Shown here one piece after another: positions 8,107-18,700 of a stretch of 49,918 nucleotides of DNA; the first letter of the stretch is position 1, and the number at the start of each line of letters is the position of its first letter. Under the pieces are notes generated by a model. That model was not told the origin of the DNA. It saw only the letters and a list, made by a program, of their open reading frames with translations, and made no database searches. Position numbers and translations under genes: made by a program. The DNA is from GCA-2686265 sp036010965 (GTDB lineage Bacteria > Planctomycetota > UBA1135 > GCA-002686595), in contig DASCMO010000115.1 in NCBI GenBank assembly GCA_036010965.1, positions 1 through 49,918 of the forward strand. Direction: 5' to 3'.

Positions 8107-8754
8107 ATGCGCAAGCTCAACGAGAAGATCGCGCAGCTGAGGTGGGGATCCCTGGGGATACGTCGCGAGCGGGGACTCATCCACCTCCACGACACGCTCT
8201 CCTGCACCGGCTTCGGCGACAAGTACTGGGCCATCATGGGCCTGTTGCTAGGTTGCATGCGTGACGGCGTCCCGATCGCGTGGGACCGCGACGCCGACTT
8301 CGGTTTTCTGGAGCGCGACCTTCCAGAGTTTCTGGCCGCAGTCGGAGAGCTGCGGAGACAGGGCTTCAGCCCCTGCCGACTCCAGATCAACAACGACGGC
8401 CGGATCACGAAATGGGCCCTCCGCTACCAGGCGGTCAAGTTCGAGTTCTTCATGTTCGAGGAGCGAGACGACCGCCTGCGCTGGCACTACCACAGTCGCA
8501 AGGCTGGCCTCGAGATCGTCAACGAGATCGCGGCCCACGGCTTGGACGAGTTCGAGCTCTACGGACGCCGCTGGCTCAAGCCCGACGATACGGACGCCTA
8601 CCTGACGGCGTTGTACGGCGACTGGCGCACGCCTGATCCAGACTACGTCTACTGGCGCGACTGCGGGGTCAGTATCGGCCGCCATCCCTGGATCGGCAGG
8701 CGGCGCCGGAGCTGGGCGAGCACGGACTCAGGGCAGCTCCAGCACGGCTCTTGA
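8107..8754 (+). CDS. LicD/fukutin-like phosphotransferase
   Basis: A 215-residue protein of the LicD/fukutin nucleotidyltransferase-fold family, whose members transfer phosphocholine or polyol phosphates to glycans. Visible features are KYWAIMGLLLGCMRDG, matching the family's N-terminal helix, then WDRDADFG at residues 59-66 with the metal-binding aspartates, and a C-terminal FELYGRRWLKP with a YLTALYGDWRTPDPDY segment typical of fukutin-like proteins. There is no signal peptide, so it is probably cytoplasmic. The upstream gene is in the same frame but is separated from it by both a TAA and a TGA, so they are two proteins. Substrate is unknown. Base composition suggests the pair was acquired together. 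Confidence 0.72.
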   Translation: MRKLNEKIAQLRWGSLGIRRERGLIHLHDTLSCTGFGDKYWAIMGLLLGCMRDGVPIAWDRDADFGFLERDLPEFLAAVGELRRQGFSPCRLQINNDGRITKWALRYQAVKFEFFMFEERDDRLRWHYHSRKAGLEIVNEIAAHGLDEFELYGRRWLKPDDTDAYLTALYGDWRTPDPDYVYWRDCGVSIGRHPWIGRRRRSWASTDSGQLQHGS

Positions 8755-9046
8755 GGAGGGGTCGAGAGCAGCGGCAGCGCACCTCCACTGGCGAGGTTCG
8801 ACCCTAGGCGACCTCGCCCGCAGCGCCCTCTGCGATGCTCACGGCCAGCCGCGCACGGGGCCATTTCATTGTAACGAGGGCCCACGGCCCCTATAAGAAG
8901 CGGAGAGTCCGAGGGACTCGCGCGGCGGCGGGCCGGCGCAGCCGGGAGCAGCGCCGAGAGCACTCCGACCGACCCCGGCACCCACCGATCCGGCCCGCAG
9001 AATCACCAGATCCGGCCCGAGAGGCCAAAGCACCAGGAACCCACCG
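8755..9046. other. leader region of the MoxR operon
   Basis: This 292-base non-coding stretch contains the best promoter match of the window (8869-8897) and then about 148 bases of leader before moxR. The leader is GC-rich and contains a short direct repeat, GATCCGGCCCG, twice (around 8987 and 9010). No start codon with a convincing reading frame was found. Confidence 0.5.
8869..8897 (+). promoter_or_regulatory. predicted sigma-70-type promoter of the moxR operon
   Basis: TTGTAA (8869-8874) and TATAAG (8892-8897) are separated by exactly 17 bases, a good match to a housekeeping -35/-10 pair in an otherwise very GC-rich background. The spacer holds a perfect five-base inverted repeat, GGGCC-CAC-GGCCC (8878-8890), that could bind a regulator or be fortuitous. 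Confidence 0.55.
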
Positions 9047-10102
<1,056 letters not shown>

Positions 10103-10117
10103 CTAGAGCAAGACGTC

Positions 10118-11020
10118 ATGAGCGGCGGCTCTCTCGACCCCGCGGTCCTCGACAAGCTGTCGGGCCTCTCCCTGGTGGCCCGCACGGTCGTCGAGGGGTT
10201 CATGGCCGGACACCACCGCTCGCCCCATCGTGGCAGCTCGGTCGAGTTCGCCGAGCACCGCGAGTACGTCCCCGGGGACGAGCTGCGGCGCATCGACTGG
10301 CGCGTCTTCGCGCGCTCGGACCGGCTGGTCGTCAAGGAGTTCGTCGAGGAGACCAACCTGACCCTCAGCATCCTCGTCGACGCCAGCGAGTCGATGGCCT
10401 TCGGCTCGCGTGCCTGGAGCAAGTTCGACTACGCGCGCTGGTGCGCTGCCGCCCTCGCGCACCTGACCCTCACCCAGCGCGACACCGTCGGCCTGGTGAT
10501 GTTCGACGAGACGGACCGCAGCAAGGTGCCGCCCGGCAACGGTGCCGCCCAGCAGAAGGCCGTCATCGAGACTCTCGAGGGCGCGGAGGCGGGCGGGCCG
10601 ACGCACATCGGTGAGGTGCTGAACTGGCTCGCCACGCGCCTGCGCCGGCGCGGGATCGTGGCCATCTTCTCCGACCTCTTCGACGAACCCGACGCGATCA
10701 CCGAGGGCCTGCGGCGCCTGAAGTTCGGCGGGCACGAGCCGATCCTCTTCCACGTTCTCGATCCGCAGGAGATCGAGTTCGACTTCGAGACGATGCTCAA
10801 GCTCGACGGCCTCGAGGGCGCCGGCGTGGTCAAGATCGACCCCAAGTCGATCCGCGCCGCCTACCGCGAGGAGCTCGAACGACACAACAGCGAGCTGGCG
10901 CGCCAGGCGCGCTCCCTCGACCTGGACTACGTGCTGCTCGACACCTCGCGCAACGTGGACGCGGTCCTCTCCACCTACCTGGCCCGGCGCTCGGCCCGCG
11001 CGCGAGGACAGCACCGCTGA
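10118..11020 (+). CDS. DUF58 domain protein (VWA-like MoxR partner)
   Basis: A 300-residue cytoplasmic protein of the DUF58 family. The diagnostic segment FAEHREYVPGDELRRIDWRV is at about 44-63, followed by the VWA-like strand LSILVDASESM, where VDASES at 87-92 is a MIDAS-type metal site, and by conserved downstream VWA strands such as GIVAIFSDLFDEP. DUF58 proteins are nearly always encoded next to MoxR and are thought to couple the ATPase to its membrane partners. The gene starts 15 bases after the TAG stop of moxR and ends just 2 bases before the BatA-type gene. Confidence 0.92.
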   Translation: MSGGSLDPAVLDKLSGLSLVARTVVEGFMAGHHRSPHRGSSVEFAEHREYVPGDELRRIDWRVFARSDRLVVKEFVEETNLTLSILVDASESMAFGSRAWSKFDYARWCAAALAHLTLTQRDTVGLVMFDETDRSKVPPGNGAAQQKAVIETLEGAEAGGPTHIGEVLNWLATRLRRRGIVAIFSDLFDEPDAITEGLRRLKFGGHEPILFHVLDPQEIEFDFETMLKLDGLEGAGVVKIDPKSIRAAYREELERHNSELARQARSLDLDYVLLDTSRNVDAVLSTYLARRSARARGQHR

Positions 11021-11022
11021 AC

Positions 11023-13311
11023 ATGGCCGCCACACCCTTCGCAGCGGCCGCCCTGGTCGACGGCTTCGTCCACCCCGCCCTGGCGGCCGGGGTCGCCCTG
11101 GCCGCGGTGCCCCTCGCGATCCACCTGCTCAACCGCCAGCGGCACCGGCCGATGGCCTGGGCCGCCATGCGCTTCGTACTGGCCGCCTACAAGAAGACGC
11201 GCCGGCGCGTGGAGCTCGAGAACCTGCTACTGCTGCTCTTGCGCATGGCCGCCGTGGCCGCCCTGGCCCTGGCCGTGGCGCGCCCCTTCACCGGCGTCAC
11301 CAGTCCCCTGGCCGGGCTGACCGAGAGCCGGCGCGACGTGGCGATCGTGATCGACGCCTCGGCCTCCACGGCCTACGGCGGAGAGACCGAGACAACCTTC
11401 GAGCGCATCGTGGACCGGGCGCGCGAGCTCGTGGGAGAGCTGGACGGCGGACGCGGCGACCGCGTGCGCCTGCTGCAGGCGGGCGCCTGGCCGCGCCTGC
11501 TCTCGTGGACCAATCCGGCCGACGCCCTGGCGATGCTCGACCTGCTCGAGGAGCCGACCGACGAGACGCTTGACCTGGCTGCCGCCCTGGGCGAGGTGCT
11601 GCGCTTCGCCGAGGAGGAGGCCGCCGGCACGGACCAGAGCCGGGTGGAGATCCACCTCCTGTGCGACTTGCAGCGCAACACGTTCATCGAAATCGAGCGG
11701 GCGCCGGAAAAGGAGGGCGCCGACGGCGCCGCGCAAGCACCGCGCCTGAGCGATGTGCTCGACGCCCTGAACGCCCTGGGGACGCGCGTGGCGGTCGAGG
11801 ACCTGGGCCCACCAGTCCCCCGCCCACCCAACCTGGGAGTCGTCTCCGTCGAGACCGCCGGCCCCGTCGCGGGCCCCGGAACGCCCGTCGAGCTGCGCGT
11901 CGGCCTACGCAACTTCGGGACGAAGGCCCGCGCGGGCGTGCGCGTCGCCCTGGTGGTGGACGGCGACCGGCGCCCGAGCCAGATCGTGAGCGTGCCGGGA
12001 CGCGGACAGGCCCAGGTGGTCTTCCCGCTAGTCTTCGAGCGCACGGGAGACCACGCGCTGACTGCCGTCCTCGAGGGCGACCGCCTGGCCGTGGACGACG
12101 AACGCGTGGTGATCGTGCGCGTGCCCGAGCCCGTGCGCGTGCTGGTCGTCAACGGCGGACCAGCGCGCGAGCTGGAGCGCGACGCCGCCGGGTTCCTGAT
12201 GGCCGTGCTCAGCCCCCTGGACGAGGACGGGCCGGGAAACTTCCTGCCTCCGGCGCCCTTCGTGGCAGAACAGCGCGGTCCCCACGACCTCGAGGACGAG
12301 GAGATCGACCTGACCGCCTTCGATGTGATCTGGACCGTGGACGTGGACGGACTGGCTCCCCAGGTCGTGCGCCGCATCGAGGAGCGCGTTGCCGACGGCG
12401 CCACCCTGATCTGCGGCATGGGACCGCGAGTCGATCTGGAGCACTGGAACACGCGCGCCTGGCGGGCCGACGGGAGCGGACTCTTGCCAGCCGAGCTCCT
12501 GCACACGGTCTCGGTGCGCTCGCGGAGCGAGAGCTACTACCGCGTAAGAGAGTTCGACGCCGAACACCCGGCGCTGCGCTTCTTTGCCGACGAACGCTGG
12601 CGCGCCTTCCTGACTGAGGTACCGATCTACGACTTCGTGGCCACGCGAGCGGCACCCAATGCACGCGTCCTCGCGAGCCTCGATGACGAGGGCGCCCACC
12701 CGCTGCTCATCGAGCGCGCCTTCGACCGCGGTCGGGTGCTCTTGTGGACCACGAGCTTCGACGCCAGCTGGACGCGCCTGCCAGTCCTGGCGCCGCAGGC
12801 CTTCATTCCCCTTGTCCACGAACTCACGCGCCACGGCGGGGATCTGCGACCGCCGCCGATCCACCTCGCCCCTGGCGCGGGCGTCGTGGCCGAGGTGGAC
12901 GCTTTCCCGCGCAATCTGCAGCTGTTGCGCCCGGACGGGACGCGGCGCGAGGTGGAGGGCGAGGTGGTCGAACTCGACCGCAACCGCTGGCGGCTGCCCG
13001 CCGTCGAGGGCGCCGAGACCGAACGCACCGGGCTCTACACCCTGGCGAGCGAGGGCGGAGGGGCCGTCCTCTTCGCCGTGCACCTCGATCCCGGCGAGGG
13101 TGACCTGGAGCGCATCGAGAAGGGCGAGCTGGAAGGCCTGCACGAGGCGCTAAAAATGTACGCGCCACGCGCCGGAGATGCGGCCGAGGGCGGCGCGGGC
13201 GTCGGACAGCGCGGGGAACTGTGGCGCTGGATGGCCGGCGCGTGTCTCCTCGCCCTCGTGGCGGAAGCCCTCTGGGCAGGGTGGATCGGTCGGCGCAGGA
13301 GGCTGGCGTGA
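11023..13311 (+). CDS. BatA-type membrane protein with VWA domain
   Basis: A 762-residue membrane protein. The N-terminus has the BatA pattern: a transmembrane helix near 18-36, the loop LLNRQRHRPMAWAAMRFV, a KKTRRRVELENLLLLLLR segment and a second helix to about 88. A VWA domain follows with the MIDAS motif DASAS at 111-115. The central part is beta-rich and presumably periplasmic, with a possible amidotransferase-like fold (VRVLVVNGGPARELE). A last transmembrane helix lies just before the RRRRLA end. The stop overlaps the next start as GTGA. BatA-like proteins cooperate with MoxR in envelope integrity; the exact role here is inferred. Confidence 0.86.
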   Translation: MAATPFAAAALVDGFVHPALAAGVALAAVPLAIHLLNRQRHRPMAWAAMRFVLAAYKKTRRRVELENLLLLLLRMAAVAALALAVARPFTGVTSPLAGLTESRRDVAIVIDASASTAYGGETETTFERIVDRARELVGELDGGRGDRVRLLQAGAWPRLLSWTNPADALAMLDLLEEPTDETLDLAAALGEVLRFAEEEAAGTDQSRVEIHLLCDLQRNTFIEIERAPEKEGADGAAQAPRLSDVLDALNALGTRVAVEDLGPPVPRPPNLGVVSVETAGPVAGPGTPVELRVGLRNFGTKARAGVRVALVVDGDRRPSQIVSVPGRGQAQVVFPLVFERTGDHALTAVLEGDRLAVDDERVVIVRVPEPVRVLVVNGGPARELERDAAGFLMAVLSPLDEDGPGNFLPPAPFVAEQRGPHDLEDEEIDLTAFDVIWTVDVDGLAPQVVRRIEERVADGATLICGMGPRVDLEHWNTRAWRADGSGLLPAELLHTVSVRSRSESYYRVREFDAEHPALRFFADERWRAFLTEVPIYDFVATRAAPNARVLASLDDEGAHPLLIERAFDRGRVLLWTTSFDASWTRLPVLAPQAFIPLVHELTRHGGDLRPPPIHLAPGAGVVAEVDAFPRNLQLLRPDGTRREVEGEVVELDRNRWRLPAVEGAETERTGLYTLASEGGGAVLFAVHLDPGEGDLERIEKGELEGLHEALKMYAPRAGDAAEGGAGVGQRGELWRWMAGACLLALVAEALWAGWIGRRRRLA

Positions 13312-15707
13312 TCGGCCTCGCCCTACGCGGCGTCGCGAACGCGAGCGCAAACGCCGGCGAGACCGGCATGCGCGAGACCCTGCGCTTCCTCGACCTGCCG
13401 GAAGCCTGGGTCGGGGTGTTGATCATCCTGCCCCTGACCGCCGGCGTGGCCTGGATCGGGTACCGGCGCGAGCACCTGCAACCCTGGGCGCGCTGGACCC
13501 TGGTCAGCCTGCGCTTCGTCGCCCTCGCGATCCTGCTCGGCGTGCTCTTCCGGCCCGTATTCGTCCAGCGCACGGAAGAGGTCAAGCCGGCCGAGGTGAT
13601 CGTCCTGATCGACGACTCGGCCAGCATGCGGCGCATGGATGCCTACGCGGGAGACGACGCCGCGCGCGAGGCCCTCGCCCACCTCGCGCCACGCGCCCTG
13701 GGCGCGACCACGCGCCTGGAACTCGCGGCGGCCGGGATCGAGGGCGACCTGCTCCCCCTGCTGGCCGAGGGCGCCTATGAGCCGCGCCTGTTCCGCTTCG
13801 ACGAGGACACCGCTCCCCTGCCCGACCTGACGGGCCTCACCGGCCGCGGCCGCGGCACTTCCCTGGGGGACGCCCTCTCGGGCAGCCTCGCCGCCCACCG
13901 CGGCCGACACGTGACCGACGTGGTGATCGTCTCCGATGGCCGCTCCAACGGCGGCTCCTCGCCGCTCGACGCCGCGCGCGCCGCGGCCGCCTCGGGCATC
14001 GCCGTGCACACCATCGTCGTGGGCGACACGCGCCCGGAGCGCAACGTCCTCGTGCAGCTGGTCGAGATCCCCGAGGAGGTCCTCGAAGGGGACGAGATCG
14101 CCGTCACCGCGCGCGTGATCGGCCGCGGCAGCACGGACCTGGGGACGGTCTCGGTGATCCTCGAGGAACTCGACCGCTCCGGCGCGGCAGCGCGCCTGCT
14201 GGCAGAAGAGAGCGCCCGCCCCGATGAGAGCGGGGAGCGCGTGGTTTTCCTCGCGCCCCCGGGAGCGCCCGAGCGCGGCCGCCGCGAGCGACGCTTCCGC
14301 ATCTCCGTGGCGCCGGTACGCGACGAGACCCTACTCGACGACAACGCCGTCGAGTTCAGCATCCAGATCGCGCCCGAGAAGATCCGCGTGCTCTACATCG
14401 ACGGCTATCCGCGCTGGGAGTACCGCTTCCTGAAGGAGCTGCTCAAGCGCTCCGACGAGAACATCTCGGCGCAGATGTTCCTGCTCTCCGCCACGGCCGA
14501 CTTCCCCCAGGAGAGCACGCGCGGCCTGCCCTCCCTGCTGAGGATCCCCACCGACCGCAAGCAGCTGCTCGCCGACTACGACGTGATCATCCTGGGCGAC
14601 GTGAACCTCTACGACGTCTCCGCCGACCCGGCGCGCTGCGAAGAGTTCATGGCCTCCCTGCTGGAGTTCGTCGAGCGCGGCGGCGGATTGATGATGCAGG
14701 CCGGCGAGCTCGACGACCCGCGCTCCTACGTGGACACCGAGCTCGAGCAGCTGCTGCCGGTCGTCCTCGACGCGCGCGGCGCGATCCCCTTCGACGGTGA
14801 CACGACCGTCGAGTTCCGGCCCACCCTCGAGGACCCGGGTGCGCCGCACCAGATCGTTCGCCTGCACGCCGACGACGAGACCAACCGCGCCCTGTGGGAG
14901 TCCGAGGGCGGCCTGCGCGGCTTCAACTGGTACTGGCCCGTGGCGCGCGCCAAGCCGGGCAGCCAGGTGCTCCTGCGCCATCCGGTGGCCGAGGGTCCCT
15001 ACGGCCGCCACCCGCTGCTCGTCGCCGGCTACTTCCCCGCCGGCCGCACCCTGTTCCTCGCCATCGACGCGACCTGGATGTGGCGCTACCGCTTCGGCGA
15101 CCGCTACCACGAGCGTTTCTGGCGCAACGCCATCCGCTGGCTCGCCCTCGGTCGCCTCAAGAGCGGCAACCGGCGGGTGAGCCTCGACAGCCTGCGCAGC
15201 ACCTACGCCCTCGACGAGCGCGTCGTGCTCGAGGCGCGCGTGCTCGACGAGGACTTCCGTCCGAGCGATCGCGACGTGCAGGAGGCGGCGCTGGTCGGAC
15301 CCGACGGTCGACGGGAGGAGCTGACCTTGCTGCGCGTCGCCGGCCGCGACGGGCTCTTCCGGACCTCCCTGGAGGTGGACCGGCCGGGCAGCTACCAGGC
15401 CTGGATCGAGATCGGCGAGGAGCGCGTCACCAGCACGGAGTTCGAAGTTGTCCTGCCCTCGCGCGAGAACATCGACCCCTCCCCCGACCCGGCCGGAATG
15501 GCGGCCCTCGCCGCCATGACCGGCGGTGAGAGCGTCTCCATGGGCAACATCGACCGCCTGACGGTCGCCTTCCCGGGCGGCGAGGAGCGGCGCGAGGCGC
15601 TCTCCTCAAGCCTCAAGGACGCCTGGGACCACTGGGGGACCCTGCTGGCGGCCCTGGCGGTGCTCTCCGCCGAGTGGATCCTCCGCAAGCGCCTGGAACT
15701 AGTGTAG
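13308..15707 (+). CDS. large VWA membrane protein with glutamine-amidotransferase-like region
   Basis: The product has 799 residues if it starts at the GTG at 13308, which overlaps the upstream TGA as GTGA and has a strong AGGAGG five bases before it. An in-frame ATG at 13368 is the alternative. Two transmembrane helices lie at about 34-52 and 66-84. The VWA domain starts with VIVLIDDSASMRRM (MIDAS at 102-106), and a region near RVLYIDGYPRWEYRFLKELL has the look of the class I amidotransferase-like domain found in planctomycete VWA proteins. A C-terminal helix ends in a short cytoplasmic tail. It probably works with the MoxR, DUF58 and BatA-type products at the membrane. Confidence 0.85.
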   Translation: MIGLALRGVANASANAGETGMRETLRFLDLPEAWVGVLIILPLTAGVAWIGYRREHLQPWARWTLVSLRFVALAILLGVLFRPVFVQRTEEVKPAEVIVLIDDSASMRRMDAYAGDDAAREALAHLAPRALGATTRLELAAAGIEGDLLPLLAEGAYEPRLFRFDEDTAPLPDLTGLTGRGRGTSLGDALSGSLAAHRGRHVTDVVIVSDGRSNGGSSPLDAARAAAASGIAVHTIVVGDTRPERNVLVQLVEIPEEVLEGDEIAVTARVIGRGSTDLGTVSVILEELDRSGAAARLLAEESARPDESGERVVFLAPPGAPERGRRERRFRISVAPVRDETLLDDNAVEFSIQIAPEKIRVLYIDGYPRWEYRFLKELLKRSDENISAQMFLLSATADFPQESTRGLPSLLRIPTDRKQLLADYDVIILGDVNLYDVSADPARCEEFMASLLEFVERGGGLMMQAGELDDPRSYVDTELEQLLPVVLDARGAIPFDGDTTVEFRPTLEDPGAPHQIVRLHADDETNRALWESEGGLRGFNWYWPVARAKPGSQVLLRHPVAEGPYGRHPLLVAGYFPAGRTLFLAIDATWMWRYRFGDRYHERFWRNAIRWLALGRLKSGNRRVSLDSLRSTYALDERVVLEARVLDEDFRPSDRDVQEAALVGPDGRREELTLLRVAGRDGLFRTSLEVDRPGSYQAWIEIGEERVTSTEFEVVLPSRENIDPSPDPAGMAALAAMTGGESVSMGNIDRLTVAFPGGEERREALSSSLKDAWDHWGTLLAALAVLSAEWILRKRLELV

Positions 15708-15778
15708 GCGATGTGGCGCGTTTTCCGACCAAGGACAGGCCGGCCGAGAGACTATGGAGGGGGAGGCGCGGCGAAAGA

Positions 15779-18700
15779 ATGACGGCACGGCAGAGCAACA
15801 TCGGAGGGAGCGTCGGACAGGGCCCGTGGACCGTGGCGACCCTCGTCGTCCTGAGCCTGGGCGCCTCGGCCCAGAGCGACGTCCGCACCTTCTCGATCCC
15901 CGACACGCGCGCCGCCGGAGCCCTGGCCGAGCGCGCCCGGGACCACCTCGACGCCCGGCGCTGGCACGAGGCACTGGCGGACCTGCAGCGCCTGCTGGAA
16001 GAACACCCCAACGACCTGCTCGGCGCCGAGCGACCGCGCGCCCAGGGGCGGCCCTCCCAGCAGGACGTGCACCGCGGCGCTGCCGAGTGGGCGCTCGCGG
16101 AGCTGGAGGGGCTCGAGGGCGAGGCACGCGAACTCTACCGCGACCAGCACGGGCGAGATGCGGACGCTGCCCTCGAGCGCGCGCGCGAGCGGGGCGATCC
16201 GCGCGCCCTGGCCGCACTCGCCGAGCGCTGGCCCTTGACCGACGCCGCCCTGGCGGCCTGCTGGACCCTGGGCGACGCCGAGCTGGAGCTCGGCCACCCC
16301 GACCAGGCATGCCTGGCGTGGGGCCGCGCCCTGCGGCGCGTGCTCGAACTGCCTGCAGCGCCGCAGACCGCCCCCGAGTGGGCGAGCGCGCGTGAGGCAC
16401 TGGCGCGGGGCGGGGCAAGCGCGGGCGTCCTGAGCCGAACCGATTTCGCCCTGACGCTCCTCGAGCGCGGTGCTGGGGATCCCGACGCCACGACGCGCGA
16501 GCTGCGCCTGCCCGGTCCAGGCGAGGCGGCGCACGGCACGCCGGGGTTTGAAGCCAGCTCCTGGCCGCGCCCCTTCCGCCTGCCGAGCACCCACGCCTTC
16601 CGCCAGGCGCGCGCCAACCTGCACCCCGTGCGCGCGGGGGAGACGATCCTGGTCTCGACCTCCATGAGCCTGCTGGCCATCGACGCCTTCTCCGGCAGCC
16701 TGCGCTGGACGAGCGGTGAGGCCGCTGGCTGGGAAAGCCTGGAGCTCAACGATCGCCTGGAATTCTTCAAGGGCATCGACAAGGCCGGCGCCCTGATCGC
16801 GCCCGCGGCCTCCCAGGCGGTCGCCGTCGCCGCCCTGCAGGTGCCGATCACCCAGATCTCGAACCAGCGCTTCAACCACATCCCGATCCTGACCATCATC
16901 CCTGACCGGCGCCTGTTCGCCTTTGACGTCGAGACCGGCCGTGAGCTCTGGAACCACGCGCCGCGCGCGGGTTGGGACGGCGAGCAGGGCGGCTTCGCCG
17001 AGCGCATGCGCGTCGCCGGGCCGCCGGTCATCGCGGCATCGCGCGTGCTGGTGCCCACCTACCGCATGCAGGGCCGCATCGACTACCACGTCGCCTGCTA
17101 CGCCCTGGAGACTGGCGAGCTGATCTGGTCCACGCAGCTCGTCAGCGGCCAGCGCGAGCTCAACATGTTCAACCGCCACTCCCAGGCCTTCTCGGCGGCG
17201 CCATTGCGGGTCGAGGGCGAGCGCGTGATCGCCTTGACGCAGCTGGGAACGGTGGCCTCCCTCGACCTGTTCACGGGGCGCGTGCACTGGGAGACCCTCT
17301 ACGACCAGAACCCCCTGCCTCCGCGGCGCAACCACAACGCCCCGCGCCGGACCCAGTCATGGCGCAACGCTCCGCCGGTCGTGGCCGACGGCGTGGTGGT
17401 CGCGACGCCGGTCGACTCCGACGACCTGATTGGCATAGACATCGAGAGCGGATCGCTCCTGTGGAGCGTGCGCCAGTCGAAGATCAGCGACTGGGGGCGC
17501 GGGATGCGCACCGACGTGAACTTGCTCCTGGGTGCCGACGAGACGACGGTCTACCTGGGCGGCCGCCGGCTGCTGGCCCTGGCCTGTTCGGCCGGCCTGC
17601 GCCACGAGGCGCCCCACACCCTGGCCTGGCGCTTCACAGACCCGCTGCTGGCGGACGAGCAGTTCCCCGCCTGGCCCTTGCTGCTCGACGACCGCATCGT
17701 CGTCCCCACGACCACAGAACGCATCGAGATCCACCGCCAGACGGGCCGGCGCCTCCTGCGCGCCGCCCCCTGGGGACCTGGCGGCGGCGGCAACCTGCTG
17801 GTCGGGGAGGGCACGCTCTTCACCCTCAACTCGCGTTTCCTGACCGGCTACTTCGAGTGGGACATGCTGCTCTCCCGCGCGAGCGAGGCCCACGAGCGCG
17901 CGCCCGAGGAGTTGACGCCCGCCCTGAATCTGGCCGCCCTGATGGGCGAGCGCGGGCGCATCGAGGCGTTCGCAGGGAACACCCCCGCGGCGCGCGTCTG
18001 GCTCGACGACGCGGCGCACATCCTGACTCCCTTCCTGACCGACGACACGAGCCAGGCCGAGGCGCGCGTGCTGGCGGAGCTGCACGGGATCCTGCGCTCG
18101 AAGGCGCGCGTGTTGGCGGACCTGGCGGACACGCGCGGCGCCCTGAGCGCCCTGCGTGCGGCACGCGCGATGTCCCCGGACATCCACAGTGAGCGCGACA
18201 CGCTGCTCGAGCAGAGCATCCTGCTGCGCAGCCTGGAGGACAACGCTCGCATGGCCGTCCTGACCGAGCTGGAAGCCGCCTGCGGGAGCCTCTTCGTCCA
18301 CGGCGAAGTTGTCGCCGAACAGACGCCCGCGCAGGTGCTCATGCCGGACACCTTCGCGGGAACGAACGACGGCTCCTGGCGCATCGAGCCCCTGCTCGAT
18401 CGCAGCGCCGAGGACGAGCTCCTCGTCTGGACGCTGCCCGTGGGACTCTGGGTCTCCCTGGAGCGCGCCGCTCACCTCGCGAGCTCAGGCGACGTCGCCG
18501 GCGAACTCGTAGAGCTGCACCACATGCTGCAGCACTGGCCCGAGGTGCCCCTGCCGCCGGGCAGCGTGACGGAGGTCGCTGGCGGGCGCATCGCCGCCCG
18601 CGTGGACGCCTTCGGCCTCGAGATCTACGCCCCCTTCGAGGACCGCGCGCACGCCCTGCTGGAGCGGGCGACGGGCGGTCGGGACAGGGAGCGGCTGGAG

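Noticed and set aside
8098..8107. Same-frame junction between the NDK-like gene and the LicD-like gene as a further recoding site
   Set aside because: Both a TAA and a TGA separate them, each part looks like a complete protein, and the second has its own ATG.
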